A DNA stretch of 64,000 nucleotides from JASHPR01 sp963842355 (GTDB lineage: Bacteria; Actinomycetota; Actinomycetes; Streptosporangiales; Streptosporangiaceae). Position numbers and translations under genes: made by a program. Numbering within the stretch: position 1 is the stretch's first letter; every line of letters starts with the position of its first letter. Of this stretch, positions 18,113-26,192 are shown in pieces. The DNA lies in assembly GCA_963842355.1 (NCBI GenBank), contig CAWJGC010000013.1:314755-378754 (forward strand), read 5' to 3'. Below the pieces are notes generated by a model. The model saw nothing but the letters and a program-made list of their open reading frames with translations. It did no database searches and was not told the origin of the DNA.

Positions 18113-19291
18113 CTAACGGTAGGCGGCGATGCCGGTGATCGCCTGGCCGAGGGTGAGCGCGTGGATCTCCTCGGTGCCCTCGTAGGTCAGCACCGACTCC
18201 AGGTTGTTCGCGTGCCTGATCACGGGGTACTCCAGGGTCACCCCGTTGGCGCCGAGCACGGTCCGCGCCTGGCGGGCGATGTCGATCGCCGTCCGCACGT
18301 TGCTCATCTTGCCCAGGCTGACCTGCTGCGGCGTGATCTTCCCGGCTTCCTTGAGCCGCCCCAGGTGCAGCGCGAGCAACTGGGCGCGCTGCAGGTCGGC
18401 CAGCATCCACGCCAGCTTGCCCTGGGTCAGCTGGAAGCTGCCGATCTTCCGCCCGAACTGTTCCCGGGTCCGCGCGTACTCGGCGGCCGCCTCGAGGCAG
18501 GACCGGGCCGCGCCGGTGACCCCCCACACGATCCCGAACCGCGCCTCGGACAGGCAGGACAGCGGCCCCTTGAGCCCGGTCACCCCGGGGAGCACCGCGT
18601 CAGCGGGCAGCCGGACGTCGTCGAAGTGCAGCTCGGAGGTTACCGAGGCGCGCAGCGACAGCTTCTTGTGGATGATCCGCGTGGTAAAGCCGCGCGCCCC
18701 GCGCGGAACCAGGAAGCCGCGTATGCCCTCCGGGGTCTGAGCCCACACGACCGCTATGTCGGCGATCGACCCGTTGGTGATCCACATCTTGGTGCCGGAC
18801 AGGACCCAGTCGTTCCCGTTCTGGATTTTGGCGTGGGTGGTCATGCCGGACGGGTCACTGCCGTGATCGGGTTCGGTGAGGCCGAAGCAGCCGATCGCCT
18901 CGCCGGCCGCCATCCGGGGCAGCCACTCGTGCTTCTGCTCCTCGGATCCGTACTTCCAGATCGGGAACATCGCGAGCGATCCCTGTACCGAGACCAGGCT
19001 GCGCAGCCCGGAGTCGGCGGCCTCCATCTCGCGGCAGGTCACGCCGTAGGCGACCGGTCCCATCCCGGCGCAGCCGTACCCGTGCAGGTGCATGCCCAGC
19101 AGGCCGAGTTTGCCGAGTTCCTGGGCCATCTCGCGGGGGAGCGTTCCGGCTTCGAACCAGTCGGCGATATACGGCATGATCCGGTCGGCGGCGAAGGTCC
19201 GCACGGTGTCCCGGACCAGCCGTTCCTCCTCGGTCAGCTCGTCGTCGATCCGGAGCAGGTCGATGGCCTGGCTGTCGGTGCTTGGCGGCAT
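18113..19291 (-). CDS. Acyl-CoA dehydrogenase, glutaryl-CoA dehydrogenase-like
   Basis: 392 aa from the ATG at 19291 behind AGAGAGGAC; a much longer frame upstream was rejected. FAD/substrate segments 'CFGLTEPDHGSDPSGM' and 'SGTKMWITNG' are present. The C-terminal 'TYEGTEEIHALTLGQAITGI' contains the catalytic Glu in the position used by glutaryl-CoA dehydrogenases, and 'RTVLGANGV' is also typical. Likely oxidises (and possibly decarboxylates) a glutaryl-CoA-like substrate in lysine/tryptophan or benzoate catabolism. In probable operon with the D-threonine-aldolase-like gene. Confidence 0.85.
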   Translation of the reverse strand: MPPSTDSQAIDLLRIDDELTEEERLVRDTVRTFAADRIMPYIADWFEAGTLPREMAQELGKLGLLGMHLHGYGCAGMGPVAYGVTCREMEAADSGLRSLVSVQGSLAMFPIWKYGSEEQKHEWLPRMAAGEAIGCFGLTEPDHGSDPSGMTTHAKIQNGNDWVLSGTKMWITNGSIADIAVVWAQTPEGIRGFLVPRGARGFTTRIIHKKLSLRASVTSELHFDDVRLPADAVLPGVTGLKGPLSCLSEARFGIVWGVTGAARSCLEAAAEYARTREQFGRKIGSFQLTQGKLAWMLADLQRAQLLALHLGRLKEAGKITPQQVSLGKMSNVRTAIDIARQARTVLGANGVTLEYPVIRHANNLESVLTYEGTEEIHALTLGQAITGIAAYR

Positions 19292-19424
19292 GGCCGGTCC
19301 TCTCTTCTTGCCGTGCTTCCCGCTTGCCTGCGGGGCGCCCGGAGGCCCTTCAGCTCGCTTGCCGTCAGCGTACGTGCGCGGTGCGGTTGTCTTCGCCCCG
19401 TCCTGATCGGGCATGATGGCAGTT

Positions 19425-19676
19425 ATGAGCGACGTTAACGGCAGCAAGAGGCTGGTTCGCACCCGTGACGGCCGCATCGTGGCTGGCGTGTGCTCCGGCA
19501 TTGGCGAGTACTTCGGCGTCGACGCCAACCTGGTCCGCGTGATCGTGGCCGTCCTTACCATCTTCACCGGCGGCTTCGGCGCCCTGGCCTACCTGGCGGC
19601 CTGGGTGGTGGTTCCCGAGGAAGGCGAGAAATCGTCGATCGCGGAGAACCTGGTCAACAAGAACCGGAACCGCTAG
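19425..19676 (+). CDS. PspC-domain small membrane protein
   Basis: 83 aa. 'RLVRTRDGRIVAGVCSGIGE' followed by YFGVDANLVRV is the diagnostic opening of the PspC domain, then one or two hydrophobic segments ('VIVAVLTIFTGGFGALAYLA') and a charged tail. Family members are envelope-stress or regulatory membrane proteins. An alternative start lies at 19413. The gene is followed by ~220 bp containing three near-copies of GTGGCTGGCCG and then the tRNA cluster. Confidence 0.85.
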   Translation: MSDVNGSKRLVRTRDGRIVAGVCSGIGEYFGVDANLVRVIVAVLTIFTGGFGALAYLAAWVVVPEEGEKSSIAENLVNKNRNR

Positions 19677-19896
19677 CCGGGCTCGCCGGCGCCGGCGGCT
19701 CCGGGCGGCGTGGCTGGCCGGTGTGGCTGGCCGGCGTGGCTGGCACCCAACTGTCCCAACAGTGACAGTTACCGGACATCGATCCCCCAGGAAGCTCGCA
19801 TCGGTGCCAACCGCTTTGCCGGCAGTGCGTTCCGTCCCCTATGCTGGGTCGGTCCCCGACGGCGGGCGCCAGGGGTCTGGCGGCGATGGCCGTCGA

Positions 19897-19969
19897 GCCC
19901 CCATCGTCTAGCGGCCTAGGACACCGCCCTTTCAAGGCGGCGGCACGGGTTCGAATCCCGTTGGGGGCA
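19897..19969 (+). tRNA. tRNA-Glu (anticodon TTC)
   Basis: Acceptor arms GCCCCCA/TGGGGGC pair perfectly; the anticodon stem CCGCC/GGCGG encloses CTTTCAA, and the T arm is CGGGT-TCGAATC-CCG. The CCA end is not encoded. Confidence 0.95.
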
Positions 19970-19995
19970 CGGCTGGCAGCCAGCCAGCACAGCAT

Positions 19996-20070
19996 GGTCC
20001 TGTAGAGCAGCTCGGAGTGCTCGCCACCCTGTCAAGGTGGAGGTCGCGGGTTCAAATCCCGTCAGGACCG
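19996..20070 (+). tRNA. tRNA-Asp (anticodon GTC)
   Basis: Acceptor GGTCCTG/CAGGACC pairs perfectly; the anticodon stem CCACC/GGTGG encloses CTGTCAA, and the T arm contains GGGTTCAAATCCC. Discriminator base G, as expected for tRNA-Asp. Confidence 0.95.
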
Positions 20071-20118
20071 CTCGGGCCGGCGGCGCCTGGGCGCGATTCG
20101 GCGTCGGCGCCCAGCCAA

Positions 20119-20195
20119 GGTCAGGTAGCTCAGTTGGTACGAGCGTCCGCCTGAAAAGCGGAAGGTCGGCGGTTCGACCCCGCCCCTGACCACCA
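20119..20195 (+). tRNA. tRNA-Phe (anticodon GAA), CCA encoded
   Basis: Acceptor GGTCAGG/CCTGACC; the anticodon stem CCGC/GCGG encloses CTGAAAA; the T loop GTTCGACCC is present. The 3' end continues ACCA, so CCA is encoded. It is the last chromosomal gene before the accessory island and is the probable original integration target of the tyrosine integrase at 24667. Confidence 0.93.
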
Positions 20196-20400
20196 GGAGG
20201 TCTTCACGTTTCAGTGGGGGCCTTGTTCACGTTTGGGCCTTGGCTGTGAGTCTGTCACGCGGGTCTGACATATCTGTCGTGCTGCGCCGTCATTTCGGGT
20301 ACGGCTTGTAGCTGGCTGGTGGCTTACGGTGGTGTCTGGCGGCTTGCGGGCATGCTGCCGCTGACGGTGCCATGGTCGTGGTGTTGCAGGAGCCGGGTGC

Positions 20401-21900
20401 TTAGGGCGGAGCGGTGGCTGTGGCCGGGGTGGTGCGGGTTTTGCGGCGCCGGCGGCGGGTCTTTGGCGGGAGCCCGGCGGCGGCGCGGCGGGCGTCGTCT
20501 TGCTGGCGCGTGTCCCATGCGGTGATGACGCGCTGGTTGCGGACGATGAGTGCGGTGATGGTGAACAGGGTGAGGGGGGCTAGGCCCATGAGGCGGCACC
20601 AGCCACGTCCGATGTCGGTGGTGGCGGTGTCCTTGATGCCGGAGAAGCCCCGTTCGGCGCTGGTGCGGCGGGCGTAGGACCGTCGGTGCGCAGCTGAGGG
20701 GTAGTCGTGTTTCTGGGCGGTCTTGGCCAGCACGTCCGGGGGGACGGTGATGGTCTGCTGGGTGCAGCAGGGCTGGGGGTGCCCGGGCGGGGTGAGGATC
20801 TCGGGCCGGTCCCGGTCCAGGGTCATCGACTGGGGCCGGAGGGGGCAGCGGATCTTGCCCAGGACCGCGGGACACATGACCCGGTGGTAGCCGTCGTTGT
20901 CGTCGCTGGTGAGGCGGCCGAGTTTGTAGCGGGCCAGCTCGGCGGTCTTTGCGTCGTGCGCGGCGGCGTCTTGTGTACTGGGGCCGGGGGGCAGCGGGCC
21001 GAGCTCGAGCAGGGTCCGCGGGGCGCAGGGGCAGTACAGGTTCCCGTTGCTGATGATCGTGCCCTGATGGGTGCCTTTGGGGCCGCGGTCGTGGGGGTGC
21101 AGGTCCTGGATGAGGCGGGCGCCGGCCTGGCGCAGCGGGATGGCCCAGGCCTCGGCGTCGCGGTGGGCGTAGCCGGAGTCGGCGAGCATGTCGCCGAGCG
21201 GGATCCTGGCGGCGGGCATGGCGGTCAGGGCGGGGGTGAACGCGCGGACCGGGTCGTGGCGGCAGGAGGACAAGGTGGCGCGGCGGGCGAGCTCGGGGAC
21301 GCGCGGGCCGTTCTCGTCGCGGGTGGTGACCGCGGCGGACAGGTAGTAGCCGAAGAACAGCTCGCCTTCGGGGCCGGGCAGGTTGACGGTGCGGTGCCCC
21401 CACGAGGCCTCGGGGTCGGCGCAGTCGCCGGGGCTGGCATCGTGCGGCGGGGGCCGGGAGAAGGTCTCCAGGTCGGTCCAGTCCGCAGCCAGTGCTGTGC
21501 TCGCGTTCTTGAACCGGTCCGGAACCGAGGCTTCGAGCAGGTCATCACAGATGCGCTGGAGTTCGGGCGGCGGCAGCCCGTCCGGTTCGTCCTTGCCCAG
21601 CGTCCTGGCGACCAGGGCGAAGGTGTACTCGGTCTGACGGTAGGTGAGCTGGTGCGGGCCGTGTCCCCAGTCCGCGGTGACGCCGAGGCGCCGCTGCTCA
21701 TCGCCGGGCAGGCCGGCCAGGACCTGGTGGACCCGGGTCAGGTGGGCGGGCTGCCCGCCGGCCTGGGTCAGGCACATCCCGGCTAGCAGGGTGCGGACGT
21801 GCAGCTGCCGGGCGCGGACCCCGGTGGGCAGCATGACCTCGATCCGCGGCGCGATGCCGGAGGCATCGATGATCGCCTCCAGCGCCGCCAGCGATGTCAT
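20401..21900 (-). CDS. DDE-like transposase of the 20.2-24.6 kb element
   Basis: 499 aa. Candidate acidic triad: Asp in 'AADWTDLETFSR', Asp in 'MLADSGYAHRDAEAWA', Glu in 'RRTSAERGFSGIKD'. This order and spacing fit an RNase-H-fold transposase. A pair of CxC/Cys segments ('LYCPCAPR', 'GHPQPCCTQQ') in the insertion domain suggests a metal site. The C-terminal tail is very Arg/Lys-rich. The family resembles actinobacterial transposase-like proteins, but I cannot assign an IS family. It is translationally coupled to the upstream gene by an ATGA overlap at 21897-21900. Confidence 0.6.
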   Translation of the reverse strand: MTSLAALEAIIDASGIAPRIEVMLPTGVRARQLHVRTLLAGMCLTQAGGQPAHLTRVHQVLAGLPGDEQRRLGVTADWGHGPHQLTYRQTEYTFALVARTLGKDEPDGLPPPELQRICDDLLEASVPDRFKNASTALAADWTDLETFSRPPPHDASPGDCADPEASWGHRTVNLPGPEGELFFGYYLSAAVTTRDENGPRVPELARRATLSSCRHDPVRAFTPALTAMPAARIPLGDMLADSGYAHRDAEAWAIPLRQAGARLIQDLHPHDRGPKGTHQGTIISNGNLYCPCAPRTLLELGPLPPGPSTQDAAAHDAKTAELARYKLGRLTSDDNDGYHRVMCPAVLGKIRCPLRPQSMTLDRDRPEILTPPGHPQPCCTQQTITVPPDVLAKTAQKHDYPSAAHRRSYARRTSAERGFSGIKDTATTDIGRGWCRLMGLAPLTLFTITALIVRNQRVITAWDTRQQDDARRAAAGLPPKTRRRRRKTRTTPATATAPP

Positions 21901-22796
21901 GACCGCCGGGTTCCGCCAAGGAGCGCGACCGCGTCAGCTTCGCTGCCCGGTTCCAGGCCGGCGGTCAGGTCGCCGAGCCGCTGGGAGCAGGTGATCCCCG
22001 CGGCGGCCATGAACGTGGCCAGGCCGAGCTGGTCCGCGCAGTCACGCAGCCAGGTCGCCCGCAGCCGGGACGTGTCCAGCCGGGGCAGCCCGCCCCCGCC
22101 GTCCAGCGCGCTGACCAGCGGATAGGTGATGTTGCGCCGGCCCGGCTCGGTCCCGCCGCAGATCAGGCCGTCCCCGGCGAACCCGGCCGCGGCCAGCAGC
22201 CGGTCCTGGTAGCGCGCCAGGACCGGCACGGTGCGGGGCCGGGCGCCCCGCACGGCCGCCACGACACCGCCGGACCGCGCGGCCACATCAGCCCCGCGCA
22301 CCTGGCGCAGGTCAGCGCGGATCAGCCCGGCCCCGGCGGCCAGGCAGATCAGCGCGCCGGCGCGCATCCGCCGCGCCGGCGTGGGCTGGGCGCCGGCCAG
22401 CGCCAGGTACCCGCCGATCTCGGCCGGCGTATAGGGCGCCTTGGCGCGCTCGCGCGGCAGCGGCAGGTCCTGCGGGTAGAACTGCGGCACGACACGGCGG
22501 CCGGTGAACCGCAGGTTCGTCCGCAGCGTCCGCCGCGCCGCGCCGGACAGGCCCGGCGCGCACCGGGTGAACCGCTCCGCGGTCGAGGGATGCAGCAGCA
22601 CCTGCGGGACCGGCTCCAGCCCCATCCCGATCGCCCAGTCCGCCAGCTTCCCCGCGGCCCACAGCAGGTTCTTCGCCCGTTCCCTGCCGCCCGGCGCCGT
22701 CGCGGTGATCACGTCCCGGGCAAACGCCGCGGCCCGCGGCGAGACCGATGACGGCCGCCACTGCCCGATATAAGCCGCTACCTCAGCATCTGTCAT
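21897..22796 (-). CDS. Tyrosine-recombinase-like protein lacking obvious catalytic residues
   Basis: About 299 aa from the ATG at 22796. Helical N-terminal part, then 'YTPAEIGGYLALAGAQPTPA' followed by 'RMRAGALICLAAGAGLIRAD', which resembles the start of a tyrosine recombinase catalytic domain. The expected HxxR box appears as 'LDTSRLRATWL' and no C-terminal Tyr is evident, so it looks like a non-catalytic relative, perhaps a DNA-binding partner of the coupled transposase. Its ATG is only 21 bp from the divergent DUF6788 start, too little room for ordinary divergent promoters. Confidence 0.45.
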   Translation of the reverse strand: MTDAEVAAYIGQWRPSSVSPRAAAFARDVITATAPGGRERAKNLLWAAGKLADWAIGMGLEPVPQVLLHPSTAERFTRCAPGLSGAARRTLRTNLRFTGRRVVPQFYPQDLPLPRERAKAPYTPAEIGGYLALAGAQPTPARRMRAGALICLAAGAGLIRADLRQVRGADVAARSGGVVAAVRGARPRTVPVLARYQDRLLAAAGFAGDGLICGGTEPGRRNITYPLVSALDGGGGLPRLDTSRLRATWLRDCADQLGLATFMAAAGITCSQRLGDLTAGLEPGSEADAVALLGGTRRS

Positions 22797-22817
22797 ACAG
22801 CACTTATACTTAAGGAC

Positions 22818-23228
22818 ATGCGTGAAAACGGGGAGCCACGCCGCGACAATGAGAACGTGTCGCTCACCCCGGCCCAGCAAGCCCAGGCCGCCCGCATCGC
22901 CCGCGAGCTAGCCGCCCTCGGCCTCGCCCTGCCCGGCACCCTCGCCGACCGGATGACCCGCTGCGGCCGGGACAACTGCCGCTGCCACGCTGACCCGCCC
23001 CGACTGCACGGCCCTTACCACCAGTGGACCCGCAAGAAGAACGGCAAGACCGCCACCCGCATCCTGACCGAGGACCAGTACGCCGACTACGCCCCCTGGT
23101 TCGACAACCACCGCCGCCTGCGAGAACTGGTCGCCGAACTCGAAGCCCTCAGCCTCGGCATCGCAGAAAGCGACCCCCGCTGGAACCGGTATGAGGTGCC
23201 CCAACTTTCCGGACAGTCCATCCAATAG
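22818..23228 (+). CDS. DUF6788-type protein, 3' end altered by IS3 insertion
   Basis: 136 aa as it stands. 'LPGTLADRMTRCGRDNCRCH' followed by ADPPRLHGPYHQW is the signature I associate with DUF6788: a CxxxxCxC zinc-like motif and HGPY-xx-W. The conserved region is complete, but the last ~10 residues (from about 23197) are encoded by the left end of the IS3. A GTG at 22857 is an alternative start. Function unknown; such genes are often in mobile elements and may help transposition. Confidence 0.6.
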   Translation: MRENGEPRRDNENVSLTPAQQAQAARIARELAALGLALPGTLADRMTRCGRDNCRCHADPPRLHGPYHQWTRKKNGKTATRILTEDQYADYAPWFDNHRRLRELVAELEALSLGIAESDPRWNRYEVPQLSGQSIQ

Positions 23229-23255
23229 GATGGGCTATCTGGAAAGGTGAAATAA

Positions 23256-23546
23256 TTGCCCCGATCTAAGAAGAGCTTCTCACCGGAATTCAAGGATGAA
23301 GCCGTGAAGATGGTGATCGAGACGTCGCGTCCGATTGCCCGCGTGGCGAAGGAGCTCGGTATCAACGAAGGTACGCTCGGTAACTGGGTGGGCATTTACC
23401 GCCGTGAGCATGCCGGCGAGGAGCCGCCGCTAACCGTGAATGAGCGCGTGCGGCTGCGCGAGCTCGAGCGGGAGACCCGGGAACTGAAGATGGAGAACGA
23501 GTTCCTGAAAAAAGCCGCAGCATACTTTGCCAAAGACCATCGGTGA
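23256..23546 (+). CDS. IS3 OrfA (HTH protein)
   Basis: 96 aa, TTG start at 23256. 'KKSFSPEFKDEAVKMVIETS' is the HTH_8 opening of IS3 OrfA; a leucine-zipper-like C-terminal part is 'LRELERETRELKMENEFLKK'. It binds the IS ends. OrfA ends in TGA overlapping the GTG of orfB, which is in the -1 frame, and an A6G slippery run precedes the stop. Confidence 0.9.
   Translation: MPRSKKSFSPEFKDEAVKMVIETSRPIARVAKELGINEGTLGNWVGIYRREHAGEEPPLTVNERVRLRELERETRELKMENEFLKKAAAYFAKDHR
23508..23514 (+). promoter_or_regulatory. A6G slippery heptamer for -1 ribosomal frameshifting
   Basis: AAAAAAG in orfA, ~30 bp before its stop. The -1 frame is open from here into orfB, so an OrfAB fusion transposase can be made, as is known for IS3 elements. 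Confidence 0.75.
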
Positions 23547-24454
23547 CCGAGAAATTCGAGTTTATCGACGCGGAGTATGCGGCTTACCAGGAATCGGACG
23601 ACGAGTACGTGCCGTCAATCGTGCAGATGTGCAGGTGGATGGAGGTGTCCCGGTCCGGGTTCTACGAATGGCGGAACGCCCCGGAATCAGCGACGGCGAA
23701 AAGGAGAGGGGAACTCGCCCTGATCGTGAAGAAGTCATTCGATGAATCGGATGGGACGTACGGGTACCGCCGGGTCCATGTGGACCTGGTGGCCTGGGGC
23801 GTGCCGGCCGGGCCGGAGCTGGTGCGGTCGGTGATGCGTGAGCTGGGCCTGGAGCCCTGCCAGCCGCGGCCGTGGCGGTTCAGCCTCACCGAGGGCGACG
23901 GCCAGGAGCACGACATTCCCGACCTCGTGAAGCGGAATTTTACCGCCGCCGCGCCTGGCGAGAAGATGGTCGGCGACATAACCTACGTTCCGACATGGCA
24001 GGGCTGGCTCTTCCTGGCGACGGTTATCGATTGCCATACGAAAGAAGTGATCGGCTGGGCGACGGACGATAACTACAAGACCCCGCTCATCGAGAAGGCC
24101 ATCGAGATGGCCGCCCGCAATTATCCTCTTGCCGAGAATGCTGTTTTTCATTCTGACCGCGGCAGCAACTACACGTCCCAGCAGTTCGCGAAGACGCTGA
24201 AGAGGCTTAATCTCCGGCAGTCCGCTGGCCGTACTGGAATATGCTACGATAATGCGATGGCCGAGTCGTTCTTCGCCGCGCTGAAGAACGAGCGCGTCCA
24301 CCGGACCCAGTATCCGACCCGCGAGCATGCGCGCCGGGACGTTGTGAGGTACATCGAATTCTGGTACAATTCAAGACGTCGGCACTCCGGGCTTCAGTAC
24401 CGGACCCCACGACAGGTCCACGAGGAATACCTGGAACGGCAGCTCGCAGCGTGA
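23543..24454 (+). CDS. IS3 OrfB transposase (DDE)
   Basis: 303 aa. Integrase-core DDE: Asp in 'MVGDITYVPTWQGWLFLATV', Asp in 'VFHSDRGSNYTSQQFA', Glu in 'NAMAESFFAALKNERV' (D-D-35-E). An HTH_21 segment precedes it ('SDGTYGYRRVHVDL'). Complete and apparently functional; expected to act as an OrfAB fusion. Confidence 0.92.
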   Translation: MTEKFEFIDAEYAAYQESDDEYVPSIVQMCRWMEVSRSGFYEWRNAPESATAKRRGELALIVKKSFDESDGTYGYRRVHVDLVAWGVPAGPELVRSVMRELGLEPCQPRPWRFSLTEGDGQEHDIPDLVKRNFTAAAPGEKMVGDITYVPTWQGWLFLATVIDCHTKEVIGWATDDNYKTPLIEKAIEMAARNYPLAENAVFHSDRGSNYTSQQFAKTLKRLNLRQSAGRTGICYDNAMAESFFAALKNERVHRTQYPTREHARRDVVRYIEFWYNSRRRHSGLQYRTPRQVHEEYLERQLAA

Positions 24455-24666
24455 ATTAACCACAAATCCGCTGTCCGGAAAGTTCGGGGCAGATCAGTAA
24501 CCACGTGGGCTGGGCGCGCTTAACCTGTGGGCAGCCGTCCCCGCAAACTCCATCACCACAGGTCAACCCCAAACGTGAAGACCTGACCAGATCAGAGGCC
24601 TAGTCAGGCGAATAGCTCCCGTCGCAGGGAGCCAAACGGGGAGCCAAACGAGTTACGCTCCCGCCT

Positions 24667-25830
24667 ATGACGGACACCACAGCGCGTCGGCGCGGCCACG
24701 GCGAGGACGCGATCTACTTCGACCCCGCCAAGAACCGGTATGTCGGGGCGGTCTCGCTTGGCTTCGGGCCCGATGGAAAGCGGATGCGCCGCAAGGTCAC
24801 CGGCCGGACCAAGCAGGAGGTCAGGGACAAGCTCAAGGCGCTGCACGGCGAGCTTGACCGTGGCCTGCGCACCTCGTCCACGTACACGGTCCGGCAGGCG
24901 GTGGAGGACTGGCTGCGTGGCGGATTGCCGGGCCGGTCAGATCGCACGCGGTCCATCTACCAGGAAGCCCTGACACCGCTGCTGGAGTACATCGGCGCCA
25001 GGCCGCTCAGGGAGCTCACGGCCGGAGATGTCCGCTCCGGTCTCGAGGCGCTCACCAGCAGGCTATCCACCAGATACCTGCAGATCGCCCGGGCCTCGCT
25101 CGCCCGAGCGATCAGGTACGCCGAGGCGCACGACCGCGTTGGGCGGAACGTGGCCACGCTGGTTGACCCGCCCAGCGGCCGTGTGGGACGGCCAAGCCGG
25201 TCTCTGACCCTCGACCAGGCCCTTGCGCTGCTCAGAGCGGCCGGGGAATCCCGGCTGAATGCCTACGTCGTGCTGAGCCTCACCGTCGGCATCCGCACCG
25301 AAGAGGCCAGGGAGCTGCGCTGGGATCATGTCGACCTCGAGGGGAATCCCGCCGCGGACCGTCCTGTCCCGCCGTCGGTGGCCGTGTGGCGTTCCGTGCG
25401 TCAGGGCGGCGACACGAAGACAGCCAAGTCGCGCCGGACGCTCGCGCTGCCGCAGACCGCCATCCAAGCCCTCAAGGAACACCGGAAACGTCAGGCCGAA
25501 GACCGGCTGGCAGCGGGGCCCCTGTGGCAAGATCATGACCTGGTGTTCGCCTCCGCTATCGGTACGCCGTTGGATGCGGCGAACGTCCGGCGCGAGTTCC
25601 GCAAGATCACCCAAGCCGCCGGCCTTGGCGTCGGTTGGGCGCCGCGGGACTTGCGCCACACTTTCGTGTCCTTGATGTCCGCGGACGGCGTGCCCATCGA
25701 GGAGATCGCCAGGCTGGCCGGCCACAACCGAACGGCGACGACAGAACTGGTCTACCGGCATGAGTTGCGCCCGGTCATCACCACGGGCGCCGAAGTGATG
25801 GACCGGATATTGAACGCCAGCCCGAGGTAG
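24667..25830 (+). CDS. Tyrosine-type site-specific integrase
   Basis: 387 aa. An AP2/Arm-like N-terminal DNA-binding part ('DPAKNRYVGAVSLGFGPDGK'), a SAM-like core-binding domain, and a catalytic domain with Arg in 'TVGIRTEEARELRW', Lys in 'GGDTKTAKSRR', HxxR in 'PRDLRHTFVSL', His in 'LAGHNRTATT' and Tyr in 'ELVYRHEL'. All catalytic residues are present. Typical of actinobacterial integrative elements (AICE/prophage) that insert in tRNA genes. Two direct copies of GGGAGCCAAACG (24631-24654) lie just upstream and may be arm sites. Followed by mobilisation-gene remnants. Confidence 0.92.
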   Translation: MTDTTARRRGHGEDAIYFDPAKNRYVGAVSLGFGPDGKRMRRKVTGRTKQEVRDKLKALHGELDRGLRTSSTYTVRQAVEDWLRGGLPGRSDRTRSIYQEALTPLLEYIGARPLRELTAGDVRSGLEALTSRLSTRYLQIARASLARAIRYAEAHDRVGRNVATLVDPPSGRVGRPSRSLTLDQALALLRAAGESRLNAYVVLSLTVGIRTEEARELRWDHVDLEGNPAADRPVPPSVAVWRSVRQGGDTKTAKSRRTLALPQTAIQALKEHRKRQAEDRLAAGPLWQDHDLVFASAIGTPLDAANVRREFRKITQAAGLGVGWAPRDLRHTFVSLMSADGVPIEEIARLAGHNRTATTELVYRHELRPVITTGAEVMDRILNASPR

Positions 25831-25897
25831 TAGTCGCCCTTGACTCGCTACCAACGAGCCCGGGCTTGATCGCGTGGGGGAGATCTCCTGGCCGGTA

Positions 25898-26017
25898 TCA
25901 CCTCGATGCGAACGAGGCTTTTGCCTGTGGGTCGGTGTGCTCCTTGGCCTTCTCCGGGCCGTACAGGTAGTACAGCAGCCGCCCGGCATCGGTTCCGCGG
26001 AGCACTTTCCCGATCAC
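25898..26017 (-). pseudogene. N-terminal remnant of a mobilisation relaxase
   Basis: 39 codons from the GTG at 26017: 'GKVLRGTDAGRLLYYLYGP' then 'EKAKEHTDP' is the characteristic start of relaxases of actinobacterial mobilisable elements. After 'HTDPQ' similarity stops and a TGA follows. The GTG overlaps the stop of the mobC remnant (GTGA), the normal mobC-relaxase arrangement. The rest of the relaxase (usually 500 or more aa) is deleted. Confidence 0.6.
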
Positions 26018-26192
26018 CGAGCAGTTCCTGTTCTGTGACGGACGCTGCGGCGCAACTGCTCCGCGGCCTCATCCAGCCGCCGGATCACCCGCGCGCAGAA
26101 TTGCGCCGCCGGGAGCAGATCCTCCCCGCGCTGCCGGTCACGTTCAGCTTCGCGACGGCCTGGTTCAGGTTGGTCCCGGCCCGGCGCACCAG
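26014..26192 (-). pseudogene. Remnant of a MobC-like relaxosome accessory gene
   Basis: Two frames give 'LVRRAGTNLNQAVAKLNVTG' and then 'FCARVIRRLDEAAEQLRRSV'. The first matches the 'RxGxNLNQxAR' core of MobC proteins; the second looks like their C-terminal helix. A frameshift joins them around 26100, and the N-terminal half is missing. With the relaxase start it shows that the island was once mobilisable. Confidence 0.5.

Larger units (their letters stand above)
23197..24491 (+). mobile_element. IS3-family insertion sequence
   Basis: Terminal repeats TGCCCCAACTTTCCGGACAG at 23197-23216 and, inverted, CTGTCCGGAAAGTTCGGGGCA at 24471-24491, which match except for one extra base. It encloses overlapping orfA and orfB. 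It lies in the 3' end of the DUF6788-type gene. The 3-4 bases on each side differ (AGG versus GAT), so no target duplication remains. Confidence 0.85.
20198..24584. mobile_element. Transposon-like element bounded by AGGTCTTCACGTTT inverted repeats, interrupted by an IS3
   Basis: AGGTCTTCACGTTT at 20198-20211 is repeated in inverse orientation as AAACGTGAAGACCT at 24571-24584. A second internal TTCACGTTTGGG at 20226-20237 resembles the inverse of the right end. Between them lie a DDE-like transposase gene, a coupled recombinase-like gene and a divergent DUF6788-type gene, with an IS3 at 23197-24491. No convincing target duplication was seen, so the exact ends are provisional. The element lies directly beside tRNA-Phe and separates it from the integrase. 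Confidence 0.55.

Noticed and set aside
17873..19438. 521-codon open frame on the plus strand
   Set aside because: Antisense to the D-threonine-aldolase-like and acyl-CoA dehydrogenase genes, both of which have full family motifs.
20707..21786. 359-codon open frame on the plus strand
   Set aside because: Antisense to the DDE-like transposase; Gly/Val-rich without motif.
24582..24589. CCTGACCA as a possible attR copy of the tRNA-Phe 3' end
   Set aside because: Only 8 bases match and no T-loop sequence is repeated, so this is too short for an att core.
25063..25989. 308-codon minus-strand frame over the integrase
   Set aside because: Antisense to the integrase, whose catalytic residues are all present on the plus strand.
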